Assembly (NCBI GenBank): GCA_028285495.1
Contig: JANQPB010000022.1
Coordinates: 313,969-377,968 of the forward strand
Direction of reading: 5' to 3'
DNA: 64,000 nucleotides
Origin: Acidimicrobiales bacterium
GTDB lineage: Bacteria; Actinomycetota; Acidimicrobiia; Acidimicrobiales; SZUA-35
The translations under genes were made by a program, and so were the position numbers. Shown here piece after piece: positions 16,945 to 26,426 of this stretch (positions within the stretch are counted from its first letter, which is position 1; the number at the start of each line of letters is the position of its first letter). The notes below the pieces were generated by a model. That model made no database searches. It worked only from the letters and a program-made list of their open reading frames with translations, and was not told the DNA's origin.

Positions 16945-17360
16945 ACGACGAGCGACGATCCGACCTGGCGGTCGAGGTCTGGTCCCGGCTGCTCAGGATC
17001 GTCCAGCAGACGACGAGAACGGCCGAGCACCACATGGCCGACCTGCCGATCACGCCGGCCCAGTACCTCGCCATCGCCGTCATCGACGACCACGGCCCGC
17101 AGCGTCAGGTCGACCTCGCCGGCCAGCTCCACACCACCCAGGCCAGCATCAGCCAGATGCTCGGCCGGCTGGAGTCGAACGGCCTCGTCGCCCGCCGGAG
17201 CGACGGGCGAGCCAACGTCATCGACCTCACCGACGAGGGCAGACGACTGCTCGCCGCAGCCCGCCCCCAGCACCGGGAGCACATCGCCGACCAGTTCGAC
17301 GACCTCGACACCGCACAACTCGTCGAGCTCAACGAGCTCCTGGCGAGGCTCGCTCCCTAG
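16941..17360 (+). CDS. MarR-family transcriptional regulator
   Basis: A 139-residue winged-helix repressor: LPITPAQYLAIAVIDDHGP, then QRQVDLAGQLHTTQASISQM (recognition helix) and SNGLVARRSDGRANVIDLTD (wing) at about 35-105. It overlaps the upstream membrane-SDR gene by ATGA, so the two are co-transcribed. The palindrome at 15646-15672 is a likely target. The inducing ligand is unknown; the non-catalytic SDR partner could take part in sensing (inference). Confidence 0.9.
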   Translation: MNDERRSDLAVEVWSRLLRIVQQTTRTAEHHMADLPITPAQYLAIAVIDDHGPQRQVDLAGQLHTTQASISQMLGRLESNGLVARRSDGRANVIDLTDEGRRLLAAARPQHREHIADQFDDLDTAQLVELNELLARLAP

Positions 17361-17573
17361 CCCTTCCCAGCCCTACCACGCGACCTGCGACGCCAGCCGG
17401 CCGGGCGTCGGCGGACCGGCCCCTCGTCCGAGCCAGGCCGACGATGCCGTGGCCGCCGCCCGCGTCGGTTGGCCGGACCGGAGAGTCGACGTCCGCTCGG
17501 CTGTTAGCCGCCGGTTTACGCTCGCCGGCCATCGTCGACGGCACCATCCCCGACACACCAGGAGCACACGACG

Positions 17574-17873
17574 ATGTCGACCACCTACTTCGCCATCACC
17601 GACGCCAAGAAGCTGTCGAAGGGCCGGATCCGCTTGAGCGGCCAGTACATCCTCGACGGCGGCACCACCGTCACGTCGTCCAGCAGCACGACCGACGACG
17701 ACGATGACACGTATCCGCCGATCGACATCAGCATCCCCGGCCCGTTCGAGGTCAAGTGGATCCTGCCGGATCGCCACTCGCAGGTCTACGGCGCAGTCAA
17801 GACGTTCGCCGAGAGCATGGGCTACGAGACCGTCGAGCTCGACGACTTCTCCTACCCGCCACCCCGGGTCTGA
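17574..17873 (+). CDS. Hypothetical 99-residue protein
   Basis: A small acidic soluble protein with a low-complexity stretch (SSSSTTDDDDD, about 35-46) between two possible beta-rich parts (RIRLSGQYIL and GPFEVKWILPD). It ends DDFSYPPPRV. An AGGAG-like site (CCAGGAGCACACGACG) precedes the ATG well. The 213 bases before it have no gene; AT-rich TGTTAGCCGCCGGTTTACG near 17503 could be its promoter. I do not recognise the family. Confidence 0.55.
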   Translation: MSTTYFAITDAKKLSKGRIRLSGQYILDGGTTVTSSSSTTDDDDDTYPPIDISIPGPFEVKWILPDRHSQVYGAVKTFAESMGYETVELDDFSYPPPRV

Positions 17874-17898
17874 GCGCTCGGCGGGAGGCCGTCTGCCG

Positions 17899-17988
17899 TC
17901 AGCGGATCTGCACGAAGAACTGCACGATGCCGGCCACGAGGATGGCCAGCAGCAGGAGACCGAGCGTGATGACGACGGATGGCCGCAT
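17899..17988 (-). CDS. 29-residue single-span membrane protein
   Basis: A very short frame, MRPSVVITLGLLLLAILVAG then IVQFFVQIR, on the reverse strand. It is almost entirely one membrane helix with an Arg at each end. It lies 46 bases downstream of the SAM hydroxide adenosyltransferase gene, in the same direction. Third codon positions are GC-rich. No strong ribosome site is visible. It could be a regulatory micropeptide or chance; the clean helix and same-strand position favour a gene. Confidence 0.45.
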   Translation of the reverse strand: MRPSVVITLGLLLLAILVAGIVQFFVQIR

Positions 17989-18034
17989 GGTCAGGCCAGG
18001 GTAGCGACCGTCGGCGGCACTGACCCCCGGCCGG

Positions 18035-18937
18035 CTATCCGTCGGCCCCTGGCTCGCCGAGCGGGCGCTCGAGCGACGGCTTGGTGCCGAGGGTCACCGG
18101 CGAGACGTTCGACGCCCGCCCCTCGATCGGGCGCAGCGTCAGCTCGTCGCCCTCGCTCAGCCCCAGCTCCTCGGCGGCCGAGCTGCGATCGACGGCGAGC
18201 GCGAGCAGACCGTAGGAGTCGACCAGGAGCCCGAACCCGCCGGCCGGGATGTCGGCGAAGGCCCGGACCCGGGCGGCGTTGCGGGTGACCCGGCCGCCGG
18301 ACACCTCGACCACCTCGGGCCAGTCTCCCAGGTCGTCCGGACCGAGGTTGAGCTGCGCGTTGCCGAAGCGGTCGATCCACAGGATCTCGGCCGTGAACGA
18401 GCCGTCCGGCTGCCGCTCCCCGACCGGCAGCAGCCCGGGCAGGAGCCGGGCCGGGTCGATCGGCGTGCCGAGCTCGCCCAACGGCACACCGAGGCACAGG
18501 TGGGCGGCGGCCGGGGCGAACACGTCCCGCCCGTCGAACGTCGGCCCGAGGATCTCGAGCTGGTAGTCGGGGTTGTCGAGCACGACCGCCCCGGTGGCCC
18601 CGCCGACGAGCGCAACCGCCGGGGCCAGCAGGCCGTTGTCTGGCCCGATCAGGTAGGCGCCGCCGTCGGCCACCTCGATGGCGACGGCCCGCCTGGCCGT
18701 GCCGACGCCGGGGTCGACGACCGCCAGGGCGACGCCGGGGGCCATGTAGGGCGCCGAGCGGGCCAGGGCCAGGCCGCCGGCCCGGACGTCGTGGGGCGCG
18801 ACCTCGTGGGTGATGTCGATCACCCGGACATCCGGCGCGATCGACCGGATGACCGAGTGGACCAGGCCGACGAATTCGTCGCCGTGGCCGTAGTCGGACA
18901 GGAAGGAGATGGTCGAGAACCGGAGCGGACCGTCCAC
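18035..18937 (-). CDS. S-adenosyl-L-methionine hydroxide adenosyltransferase (DUF62 family)
   Basis: A 300-residue enzyme that hydrolyses SAM to adenosine and methionine, related to fluorinase. Visible motifs: [20 protein letters not shown] with the substrate Asp near the start, [33 protein letters not shown], and [12 protein letters not shown]. The second domain has [14 protein letters not shown]. It starts four bases after the proC stop and is likely co-transcribed with it. Confidence 0.92.
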   Translation of the reverse strand: MDGPLRFSTISFLSDYGHGDEFVGLVHSVIRSIAPDVRVIDITHEVAPHDVRAGGLALARSAPYMAPGVALAVVDPGVGTARRAVAIEVADGGAYLIGPDNGLLAPAVALVGGATGAVVLDNPDYQLEILGPTFDGRDVFAPAAAHLCLGVPLGELGTPIDPARLLPGLLPVGERQPDGSFTAEILWIDRFGNAQLNLGPDDLGDWPEVVEVSGGRVTRNAARVRAFADIPAGGFGLLVDSYGLLALAVDRSSAAEELGLSEGDELTLRPIEGRASNVSPVTLGTKPSLERPLGEPGADG

Positions 18938-18941
18938 GGGA

Positions 18942-19727
18942 TCAGCCCCTCCCCATCTCGATCGAGCGCTCGGTTGCGGCCCGGACGGCCGAGGCGACGG
19001 TGGCCCGCAGACCGCCGTGCTCCAGGGCCCCGAGGCCGGCCGCGGTCGTGCCGGCCGGGGTGGTGACCCCGGCCCGGAGATCGACGGGATCGGCGCCGTC
19101 GGCGACGAGCATCCGACCGGCCCCGGCGATCGTCTGGGTGGCCAGGCGACCGGCGACGGCCCGGGTGAGGCCCATCGCCACCCCGGCGTCGGTCAGTGCC
19201 TCGGCCAGCAGGAAGACGTAGGCCGGGCCCGATCCCGACAACCCCGTGACGGCGTCGAGCAGGGGCTCGGCGACGACCTCGGCGACCCCGACCGATCCGA
19301 GGATGCCCGAGGCCCAGGCCACGTCGTCGTGGCCGGCGGACGAGCCGGCGGCCAACCCGGCGGCGCCGGCGCCGACGAGCGCCGGGGTGTTCGGCATGGC
19401 CCGGATCACCGGCGTGCCGGCCGGCAGCGCCGCCTCCATCGAGGCGATCGTGATCCCGGCCGCCACCGAGAGGACCCGTCCGGGACGGTCGAGCGTGGCG
19501 CAGACGTCGACCACCAGGTTCGGCTTCACCGCGACCAGCGTGTCACGACCGGCCAGGGGCTCATCGAGCACCCGCACACCCGGGTGGGCCGCGGTCAGCG
19601 CCGCCCGCTGGTCGGCCACGACCTCGACGACGGCGAGGTCGGCCGGGTCGGCCCACCCGGCGTCGATCAACCCCTGGAGGAGGGCCTGGCCCATCCGCCC
19701 CCCTCCGATCAGCTGCAGCGTGGTCAT
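18942..19727 (-). CDS. proC: Pyrroline-5-carboxylate reductase
   Basis: Last step of proline synthesis: NAD(P)H-dependent reduction of pyrroline-5-carboxylate. The 261-residue protein has the N-terminal dinucleotide site [43 protein letters not shown], and the C-terminal signature [20 protein letters not shown] with [17 protein letters not shown]. It sits upstream of, and nearly touches, the SAM hydroxide adenosyltransferase gene. Confidence 0.95.
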   Translation of the reverse strand: MTTLQLIGGGRMGQALLQGLIDAGWADPADLAVVEVVADQRAALTAAHPGVRVLDEPLAGRDTLVAVKPNLVVDVCATLDRPGRVLSVAAGITIASMEAALPAGTPVIRAMPNTPALVGAGAAGLAAGSSAGHDDVAWASGILGSVGVAEVVAEPLLDAVTGLSGSGPAYVFLLAEALTDAGVAMGLTRAVAGRLATQTIAGAGRMLVADGADPVDLRAGVTTPAGTTAAGLGALEHGGLRATVASAVRAATERSIEMGRG

Positions 19728-19841
19728 GGCCCGAGGGTAGCGGCGACCGGGTCGACGACCCGGGGCCGAGCCGCCCGGCCGGCCACGATGCGAGCCCGCC
19801 GCCGGATCGACGCCCGCCGGGCCGGGCTATGGTCGCTGGCC

Positions 19842-20786
19842 ATGGCCGAGGAGATCGTGGATCGCTGGTACGCCAAGGCCAGGCGGTCGCCCCGCACGAT
19901 CGTGCTGGCCGACGGCGCCGACGTGCGGGCCATCGAGGCCGCCGACAGGCTGGCCGCCGACGGCCTGGCCAACCCGGTGCTGCTCGACGACCCCGGCCGC
20001 GTCGTCGACGACGAGCTGCGGGCCAGGGCAGCGGGCCTGGCGAAGCCGATCGACCTGGACGATCCGCTGGCGGTCGCCGTGCTCCTGGTTGCGGCCGGGC
20101 GGGCCGACGGCTGCGTCGCCGGTGCGAGCCGGCCGACGGCCGACGTGATCCGGGCGGGGCTGCGGATCCTCGGCGTCGCCGCCGACCCGACCGGAGCAAC
20201 CGAGGCCGTGGTCTCCAGCTGCTTCGTGATGGTGTTGGCCGACGGCCGGCCCGTCGTCTTCGGCGACTGCGGCGTGCTGCCCGACCCCGACGCCGGGCAA
20301 TTGGCCGCCGTCGCCCGGTCGTGTGCCGCCACCCACCGCCAGCTCTGCCGGACCGACGAGGAGCCCGAGCCGCTCGTGGCGATGCTCTCGTTCAGCACGA
20401 GGGGCAGCGCCGAGCACCCCCGGGTCGACAAGGTGCGGGCCGCCACCGAGCTGGTGAGGGCGGCCGAACCGGGCCTGGCGATCGACGGCGAGCTGCAGTT
20501 CGACGCTGCGGTCGTCGACGCCGTCGCCCGGTCCAAGGCGCCGGGATCGCCGGTTGCCGGACGGGCCAACGTCTTCGTGTTCCCCGACCTCGACAGCGGC
20601 AACATCGCCTACAAGATCACCGAGCGGTTGGCCGGGGCACGGGCCTTCGGACCGCTCCTGCAGGGGCTCGACGGCGTCCTGCACGATCTGTCCAGGGGTT
20701 GCTCGGCCGACGACATCGTCAACGTGGCCGTCGTCGCCGCCCTCCAGGCCGACCCGTCCGGACGCGAACCGGTCGACCGGGAATGA
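19842..20786 (+). CDS. pta: Phosphate acetyltransferase (phosphotransacetylase)
   Basis: Interconverts acetyl-CoA and acetyl phosphate. The 314-residue single-domain form shows [90 protein letters not shown], and [18 protein letters not shown] near the end. An acetate kinase is not in the window. ATG 19842 was taken; the stop overlaps the next gene's ATG (ATGA). Divergent from proC. Confidence 0.93.
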   Translation: MAEEIVDRWYAKARRSPRTIVLADGADVRAIEAADRLAADGLANPVLLDDPGRVVDDELRARAAGLAKPIDLDDPLAVAVLLVAAGRADGCVAGASRPTADVIRAGLRILGVAADPTGATEAVVSSCFVMVLADGRPVVFGDCGVLPDPDAGQLAAVARSCAATHRQLCRTDEEPEPLVAMLSFSTRGSAEHPRVDKVRAATELVRAAEPGLAIDGELQFDAAVVDAVARSKAPGSPVAGRANVFVFPDLDSGNIAYKITERLAGARAFGPLLQGLDGVLHDLSRGCSADDIVNVAVVAALQADPSGREPVDRE

Positions 20787-22729
20787 TCGCCGGCGACGGC
20801 GGAGCGACGGGCCGGGTGCTCGGCCCGGTCGAACGGGTCGGACTTGCCCTGCTCCCCGTCGTCGCCCTCGGCCTCGTGCTGCCGTTCGGCTGGGATCGCT
20901 CGGGACCGATCCGGTGGTTGGTGCTGCCGACGGTCGGATTCGCCCTGCTGGCGGCGTCGACCGACCGGGCGACAGCGGCCGGACCGGCCGGCGACGAGCG
21001 GCCGGCTGGGGCGTTGGCAGTCCGGGCCCGCGTGGCCTGGGTGGTGCTGCTGGCGTGGGGGCTCGTGGCCACGGTCGTGGCGGTCGATCCGTTGCACGCC
21101 TGGATCGGCACCCCGGACCGCCGCTTCGGCTGGCTGACGTGGTTGCTGTGCGGTGCGTTGTTCACCGTCGGCGTCGACGGGGGTCCGGGCGCCCGCTCGC
21201 TGGCGGTGCGGGCGACGACCGTCGGCGCCGCACTGCTCGGGCTGCACACGGCCGGCCAGTGGTTCGGCCTGCTCGACGACGGCCGCTTCGCCGGTGACCG
21301 CCTCGGCGGGCCGCTCGGGCAGCCGGCCTACCTCGGGGCGGCGGCGGCGCTGGCCGCCCCGGTCGCAGCCGGTCTGGCCGTCGATCGCACCGCGGCGCCG
21401 AGGTGGCGCCTGGCCGGGGCGCTCGGTTGCGGTGGTGCGGTCACCGCCATCGTGCTGTCACAGTCGCGTGCCGCCTGGGTCGGGTCGGTCGTCGGCGTCG
21501 CCGTGGTCGCCGGGGCCTCGACGTGGCGCCGGCGCCGAAGCCCCGGCGACGACGCCGGCCGGATCGACCGCCGCATCGCCGCTGCCGCGATCGGTGTGCC
21601 GGTCGTGTTGGTGGCCGCGGTGCCGACCCTCCGCCGACGGCTCACCGGCGCGGGTCGATCCGGTGGCGTCGTCGACGGTCGACTCGACGAGTGGCGGGTC
21701 GGGCTCCGGGCGCTCGGCGACTCGCCGCTCACCGGCTACGGCCCCGAGGGCTACCGCACGGTCTTCGGGGCCAACGTCGACGAGGACTACGTCGTGCAGT
21801 GGGGCCGCGACGTCCTGACCGACCGAGCCCACAACGGGCTGCTCGACGTCGGCCTCGCCTTCGGGCTGCCGGGCGTCGCCGCCGCCGCCGCGGCGCTCGG
21901 GCTGGTCCTGCTCGGGGCGGTGCGGGCCGCCCGGCTCGGCGAGCCGACCCTGCTCGGGCTGGCGGTCGGCGTCGTCGCCCACGTCGTCGGCCAGCAGTTC
22001 CTGTTCCCGCTGAGCGAGGTCGACCCGCTGTTCTGGCTGCTGGCCGGCCTCGTCGTCGGGGCCGCAGCACAGGGCGGTCCCGCCGACCCGATCGGCCGGC
22101 CGGCCCCGCCGTCCCGAGCCGGGCCTCGATGGCGCGACACGGCGCGCACCGTGACGATCGGGGCGGCCGCCGGCCTGGCCGTGCTCGTTGCCGCCGCCGG
22201 CATCGCCGACATCGTGGCCGATGCGGAGGTGGCGACCACGCTCGACGACCGCCGCACCGGCCCGGCGGCCGACGCCGGTGCCGGCGACGGCGAGCTGGAC
22301 CTGGCCACGACGCTGCGGCCCGACTCGATCCGCTACCGCTTCCTCGCCTCTCGCCTGGCCTCCCGTCGGGGCGACCTCGATGCGGCGCTGGCGGAGATCG
22401 AGGCCGGGTTGGCCCGTTCGCCGTCCGACCCGGCCCTCCGGGGCGAGGAGGGGGCGCTGCTGCTCGAGCGCGCCCGTCGAACAACCGATCCGGCCGTCCG
22501 CCAACCGTCGATCGACCACGCGATCGAGGTGCTGCAGGACCTCGTGCTCGACGACCCGCTCCACCCCCGCCACCTCCAACGCCTTGGCGTTGCCCTGGCC
22601 ATCGCCGAGCGGTTCGACGAGGCCGAGGTCCACCTCGTCCGAGCCGTCGAACTGGCCCCGGACGACCCCGAGGCCAGGACGAACCTCGAGGTGCTGCGCT
22701 CCCTGGCCGGCGAGCGCAACGGCGGCTGA
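20783..22729 (+). CDS. O-antigen-ligase-like membrane protein with C-terminal TPR region
   Basis: A 648-residue protein. About ten or more membrane segments fill residues 20-450. The Wzy_C/O-antigen ligase core is seen as [17 protein letters not shown], then [16 protein letters not shown] and the loop [20 protein letters not shown] with the conserved His. Residues about 490-640 are TPR repeats ([20 protein letters not shown] and [20 protein letters not shown]). The family joins or polymerises surface glycans. The gene is ATGA-coupled to pta, which is unexpected by function. Confidence 0.82.
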   Translation: MIAGDGGATGRVLGPVERVGLALLPVVALGLVLPFGWDRSGPIRWLVLPTVGFALLAASTDRATAAGPAGDERPAGALAVRARVAWVVLLAWGLVATVVAVDPLHAWIGTPDRRFGWLTWLLCGALFTVGVDGGPGARSLAVRATTVGAALLGLHTAGQWFGLLDDGRFAGDRLGGPLGQPAYLGAAAALAAPVAAGLAVDRTAAPRWRLAGALGCGGAVTAIVLSQSRAAWVGSVVGVAVVAGASTWRRRRSPGDDAGRIDRRIAAAAIGVPVVLVAAVPTLRRRLTGAGRSGGVVDGRLDEWRVGLRALGDSPLTGYGPEGYRTVFGANVDEDYVVQWGRDVLTDRAHNGLLDVGLAFGLPGVAAAAAALGLVLLGAVRAARLGEPTLLGLAVGVVAHVVGQQFLFPLSEVDPLFWLLAGLVVGAAAQGGPADPIGRPAPPSRAGPRWRDTARTVTIGAAAGLAVLVAAAGIADIVADAEVATTLDDRRTGPAADAGAGDGELDLATTLRPDSIRYRFLASRLASRRGDLDAALAEIEAGLARSPSDPALRGEEGALLLERARRTTDPAVRQPSIDHAIEVLQDLVLDDPLHPRHLQRLGVALAIAERFDEAEVHLVRAVELAPDDPEARTNLEVLRSLAGERNGG

Positions 22730-22809
22730 CCTCCCATCGGTCGACGGCGGCCCCGAAGAAAATCGGTCGTCGAGCGAACCAAACGGGCCGCCTGGACGTC
22801 TCAGGAGCA

Positions 22810-23430
22810 ATGGAACACCGACACGAAGAGACTCCGACCCCGGTGCTCCTGGGCACGGGAGCCGACGAGCCGGCCGGACCGGCGTTGGCCGGCGGCGGCC
22901 ACGGCTCGCCACCCGATGCCGTCTTCATCGCCTCGTTCGCCGAGTTCTACCGGATCCACCACGGCAGGATCGCCGGCGCCCTGGCCCTCACCTTCGGCGA
23001 TGCCGAGCTCGGCCGGGAGGCGGCCGACGAGGCGATGACCCGGGCCTTCGACCGCTGGGGCACGGTGTCCGGCCACCGCAACCCGGCCGGCTGGGTCTAC
23101 CGGGTCGGCCTCAACTGGGGTCGCTCCTGGTTCCGACGGGCCGCCCGCCGGCTGCCCTGGGTCGAGGCCGACTCGACCGAGCTGCCCGACACCGCCGACC
23201 CGGCGCTCCGGGCCGCCCTGCTCGGCCTCGACCACAAGTACCGGGCGGTCGTCGTCTGCCGGTACTTCCTCGACTGGTCGACCGAACGGACCTCGGCCGC
23301 CCTCGACATCCCGACCGGGACCGTCAAGAGCCGCCTCCACCACGCCATCGCCGAGCTCCGACGTGAGCTCGAGTCGACCGACGACGCCGACACGCTCCCG
23401 AACCAAGCTCCCCAGGGGACCGACCGATGA
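22810..23430 (+). CDS. ECF-type RNA polymerase sigma factor
   Basis: 206 residues. After a polar 35-residue leader, region 2 runs from FIASFAEFYRIHHGRIAGAL to RNPAGWVYRVGLNWGRSWFR. Region 4 has LLGLDHKYRAVVVCRYFLDW then TSAALDIPTGTVKSRLHHAI. This is the SigE/SigM-like pattern. AGGAG stands very close (two to three bases) to ATG 22810. The stop overlaps the ATG of a membrane protein gene, which takes the place usually held by an anti-sigma factor. Confidence 0.88.
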   Translation: MEHRHEETPTPVLLGTGADEPAGPALAGGGHGSPPDAVFIASFAEFYRIHHGRIAGALALTFGDAELGREAADEAMTRAFDRWGTVSGHRNPAGWVYRVGLNWGRSWFRRAARRLPWVEADSTELPDTADPALRAALLGLDHKYRAVVVCRYFLDWSTERTSAALDIPTGTVKSRLHHAIAELRRELESTDDADTLPNQAPQGTDR

Positions 23431-25256
23431 ACATCGAGCAGCGACTCACCGACCACATGGCCGAGCAGTCCGAGCGACTGCGCTTCCCGACCGGCGATCC
23501 GTCCGAGATCACCAGCCGCCAGCCGAGCGGCCGGAGCCGCGCCGCCGTCCTGGTGGTGGCGGCCCTCGTCGTCGTCGCCGGGGGCTTCGGATTCCTCGCA
23601 CTGTCGGGCGACGACCCCACCACCGAGATCGCAGCCGGCCAGAACGACTCGGCCGAGACCACGACCGACGACGGCGACCCGGCCGACGGCGCCGAGGCAT
23701 CGGCCGACGACGCCGGTTCCGCCGGCGGCCCGTTTGTCGGGCTCGACGTCGTCGACGTGACCAGCGAGACCAGCCCCGGCTACGGCCAGGTGGTCGCCGA
23801 TGGTGACGTGTACTACGTGCTGGCGACCGCCCCCGGCCGGGTCCGGCTCGACGAGGTCGATGAAGCGGACTGGAACCGGATCTTCCGACCGAACACCTTC
23901 TACTCGCTCGCCGATGGCCGGTGGCAGGCCAACGAGGTCGAGGACCGCTTCATCTCCGAGTTCCAGGTCGATGACGGCGTGATCTACGTGCTCAGCACCG
24001 GAACGGTGTCCGGCGGCGAGACGCTGGCCTACGGCACCTCGTCCGATCGGGGGCAGAGCTGGAGCTGGCAGGAGCTCGGCGGCGTGCCACCGTCGACGTC
24101 GGTCGCCATGCTCCGCCAGGGCGAGAGCGTCATCGTGGTGGCCAACCGATCCGGCTATCCCGACTATGGCCAGGTGCTGAGCCTGGCCCGCGGGGCCGGC
24201 GTCGACGTCGGCGAGGAGACGCTCCGCGATTTCGATCACGACGGCTTCAGCTACATCCCGACCGACCCGGACGATCCTTGCGCCGCCGTGTTCAACCGGT
24301 ACGGTCTGGCCGACTACGCCGAGTGGCTGAGGAACGCACCCGAGGAGGAGCGGGAGATCGCCCGGCAGGAGCTGACGACGATGCTCGAGGAGCTCGGCGG
24401 CGAGTTCGAGCAGGCCGGTTGCCCCATCGACGCCGAGTCGATCGAGTCGATCCCGCTCCCCGAGATCGTCACGGTCCCCTGGGCCGACATCGGGGTCACG
24501 CCGCCCGAGGCCTGGACCCCATGGAACGGCGTCTTCCGCGTCGAGGGTGACCAGGTCACCGAGCTGCCCGACCCGTTCCAGCCGGGCGAGCAGGTCGGGC
24601 TCCTGACCTCGACCGACGGGCAACTGGTGGTCAACGTCTACCCGACCGAGGCGGCACCGGACGGCACCGAGAGCCGGCTGACCTCGTCCGACGGTGTCAA
24701 CTGGGATCGCAGCCCGATCGACTACGAGACCGACGACTGGTACGTCTACGACCCGAACCATCGGGTCCCCCGGATCGGCGACACCACCTTCCGCCTCTTC
24801 TGGCCCGAGCCGACCGAGGAGGAGATCCGGGCCTACGAGGAACGGATGGCGACGGCAGACGAGAGCGAGATCGGGGCGATCGAGGAATCGATGTTCGCCG
24901 CCTACGAGATGCCGCAGCTGCAGCGATCCGTCGCCGGCGGCCCCTGGGAGGACCTCGACCCGGGCGAGTTCCTCGACGTCGACCTCGGAGGTCGGAACCT
25001 CCAGCAGGTCCAGGGCACCGACTACGGCGTGTTCCTCCTGTTCGTGAACGGTGGGTTCAGCGCTCGGCCGGAGCCGGGGGTGCTGGTGGTCTACAGCAAC
25101 AACGGCACCGACTGGGGCAGCTTCGAGACCAGTGGCGACTGGCTGAGCCTGTTCGGGGGCGGCGATTCGATGATCGCCTTCGACAACCGGTGGATCCAGA
25201 CCGACACCGGCGGGCGGGAAGAGACGAAGGCCCTGCTGCTGACCCCGGTCGGCTAG
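23427..25256 (+). CDS. Membrane protein with extracellular Asp-box (BNR-like) repeats, sigma-factor partner
   Basis: 609 residues. A cytoplasmic N-terminus (1-42), one membrane segment (AAVLVVAALVVVAGGFGFLAL, about 43-63), an acidic linker, then a large outside domain with Asp-box motifs SSDRGQSWSW, SSDGVNWDRS and YSNNGTDWGS, as in sialidase-like beta-propellers. ATGA coupling to the sigma gene suggests it controls the sigma factor, though I see no zinc-finger anti-sigma motif in the short cytoplasmic part. The TAG stop (25254-25256) lies inside the dispersed repeat that starts here. Confidence 0.72.
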   Translation: MNIEQRLTDHMAEQSERLRFPTGDPSEITSRQPSGRSRAAVLVVAALVVVAGGFGFLALSGDDPTTEIAAGQNDSAETTTDDGDPADGAEASADDAGSAGGPFVGLDVVDVTSETSPGYGQVVADGDVYYVLATAPGRVRLDEVDEADWNRIFRPNTFYSLADGRWQANEVEDRFISEFQVDDGVIYVLSTGTVSGGETLAYGTSSDRGQSWSWQELGGVPPSTSVAMLRQGESVIVVANRSGYPDYGQVLSLARGAGVDVGEETLRDFDHDGFSYIPTDPDDPCAAVFNRYGLADYAEWLRNAPEEEREIARQELTTMLEELGGEFEQAGCPIDAESIESIPLPEIVTVPWADIGVTPPEAWTPWNGVFRVEGDQVTELPDPFQPGEQVGLLTSTDGQLVVNVYPTEAAPDGTESRLTSSDGVNWDRSPIDYETDDWYVYDPNHRVPRIGDTTFRLFWPEPTEEEIRAYEERMATADESEIGAIEESMFAAYEMPQLQRSVAGGPWEDLDPGEFLDVDLGGRNLQQVQGTDYGVFLLFVNGGFSARPEPGVLVVYSNNGTDWGSFETSGDWLSLFGGGDSMIAFDNRWIQTDTGGREETKALLLTPVG

Positions 25257-25379
25257 CAGGGGTGCTGACGATCGCCGACGAGGGTGTCGGCGGCCTGACG
25301 CCACCCGGTCGAGGACGCAGGGTTCGCCACAGCTCGTGAGCGCTCTGGCCGATCCGAGGACGAGGCGTGGGCGGATGGA
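25253..25379 (-). repeat. Dispersed intergenic repeat, copy A
   Basis: Reverse-complement match to 45348-45465. Side by side there are five substitutions over about 118 bases, an 8-base insertion here (GTCGGCGG, which completes a GCCGAC/GTCGGC hairpin) and one more base. CTAG at its edge contains the stop codon of the upstream gene. AGCAGGGGTGCTGA at 25255-25268 is matched by TCAGCACCCTGCT at 25408-25420, so in this copy a 13-of-14 inverted repeat frames a 166-base block. Confidence 0.85.
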
Positions 25380-25506
25380 TGGGCGTCGAGAGCCCGTCAT
25401 GTGATTCTCAGCACCCTGCTCGCGCTCGGAGGCCCGGGCCGTCGGCGGCCCGGCGTCGCCGCCCCGGCTGCCGGCTGGGCACCCCTGGCCGGCTACGCTC
25501 GGCCGG

Positions 25507-26391
25507 GTGAGCGCCGAGACGACCGGGCGGGCGGATCGACCCGACGCGACCGAGGCCGGGGCGGAGCACGGGGAGGCGAGCGGCGTCGACGGCGGCCCTC
25601 GGCCGGAGCCGGTCGAACCGGCGGTCGACACGGTCGACGTCGACGGGGCCGAGCTGACCGTGGCCCGGTGGGGCGACGGGCCGGCCGAGATCGTGCTGCT
25701 CCACGACGGGCTCGGCTCGATCGGGCAATGGCGGACCATCCCGGGGCGGATCCGGGCCGAGACGGGCCGGACCGTTCTCGCCTACGACCGCCCCGGTCAC
25801 GGCCGGTCGACGCCGGTGCCGACCGGAGCGTGGCCGGCCGACTGGCTCCACCGCGAGGCCGATCGGTTCGGTCGCCTGCTGACCGTGCTCGGCGCCGCCG
25901 TCGTCGGCGAGCCACTGCTCGTCGGTCACTCGGACGGCGGTTCGATCGCGCTCCTCCACGCCCGCGACGTCGACGGACCCAGCAGCGGCCTGCGAGGGCT
26001 GGTGACGCTTGCCGCCCACACGTGGGTCGAGCAGCGGTGCGTCGACGGGATCGTCGGCATGGTCGACCGACGGGATGCAATCGTGGCCGGCCTGGCCACC
26101 AGCCACCGGCACCCCGCCGCCGTGTTCGACGCCTGGAGCGGGGTGTGGCTGAGCGACGCCTTCCGGCGGTGGGACGTCCGCCCGACGCTCGGCCCGATCG
26201 CCTGCCCGACCCTGGTGGTCCAGGGCCGCGACGACGAGTACGCCACCCCGGCCCATGCGACGGAGACGGCGGCCGCCATCGGCGGCAACGCCGAGGCCCG
26301 CCTGCTGGACGGCGTCGGTCACCTGCTCCATCATCAGGACCCGGAGCTGGTGGTCCGGGTGGTGACCGGGGCCTGGCACGACGTCGGCTGA
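25507..26391 (+). CDS. Alpha/beta-fold hydrolase (Ser nucleophile)
   Basis: 294 residues. The first 40 residues are polar and probably disordered. The fold follows: EIVLLHDGLGSIGQWRTIPG, AYDRPGHGRSTP, nucleophile elbow LLVGHSDGGSIALL, acid in VVQGRDDEYATP and base in GVGHLLHHQDP. GTG start at 25507. It could be an esterase or a C-C hydrolase. It lies 35 bases upstream of a benzoate-CoA-ligase-like gene, suggesting joint work on an aromatic or cyclic acid (inference). Confidence 0.82.
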   Translation: MSAETTGRADRPDATEAGAEHGEASGVDGGPRPEPVEPAVDTVDVDGAELTVARWGDGPAEIVLLHDGLGSIGQWRTIPGRIRAETGRTVLAYDRPGHGRSTPVPTGAWPADWLHREADRFGRLLTVLGAAVVGEPLLVGHSDGGSIALLHARDVDGPSSGLRGLVTLAAHTWVEQRCVDGIVGMVDRRDAIVAGLATSHRHPAAVFDAWSGVWLSDAFRRWDVRPTLGPIACPTLVVQGRDDEYATPAHATETAAAIGGNAEARLLDGVGHLLHHQDPELVVRVVTGAWHDVG

Positions 26392-26426
26392 GGCCGGACC
26401 GCACGGCGACAAGGGGAGGTCAACCG

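Noticed and set aside
18909..19841. Upstream extension of the pta reading frame across proC
   Set aside because: Arg/Gly-rich antisense sequence; the family start aligns with ATG 19842.
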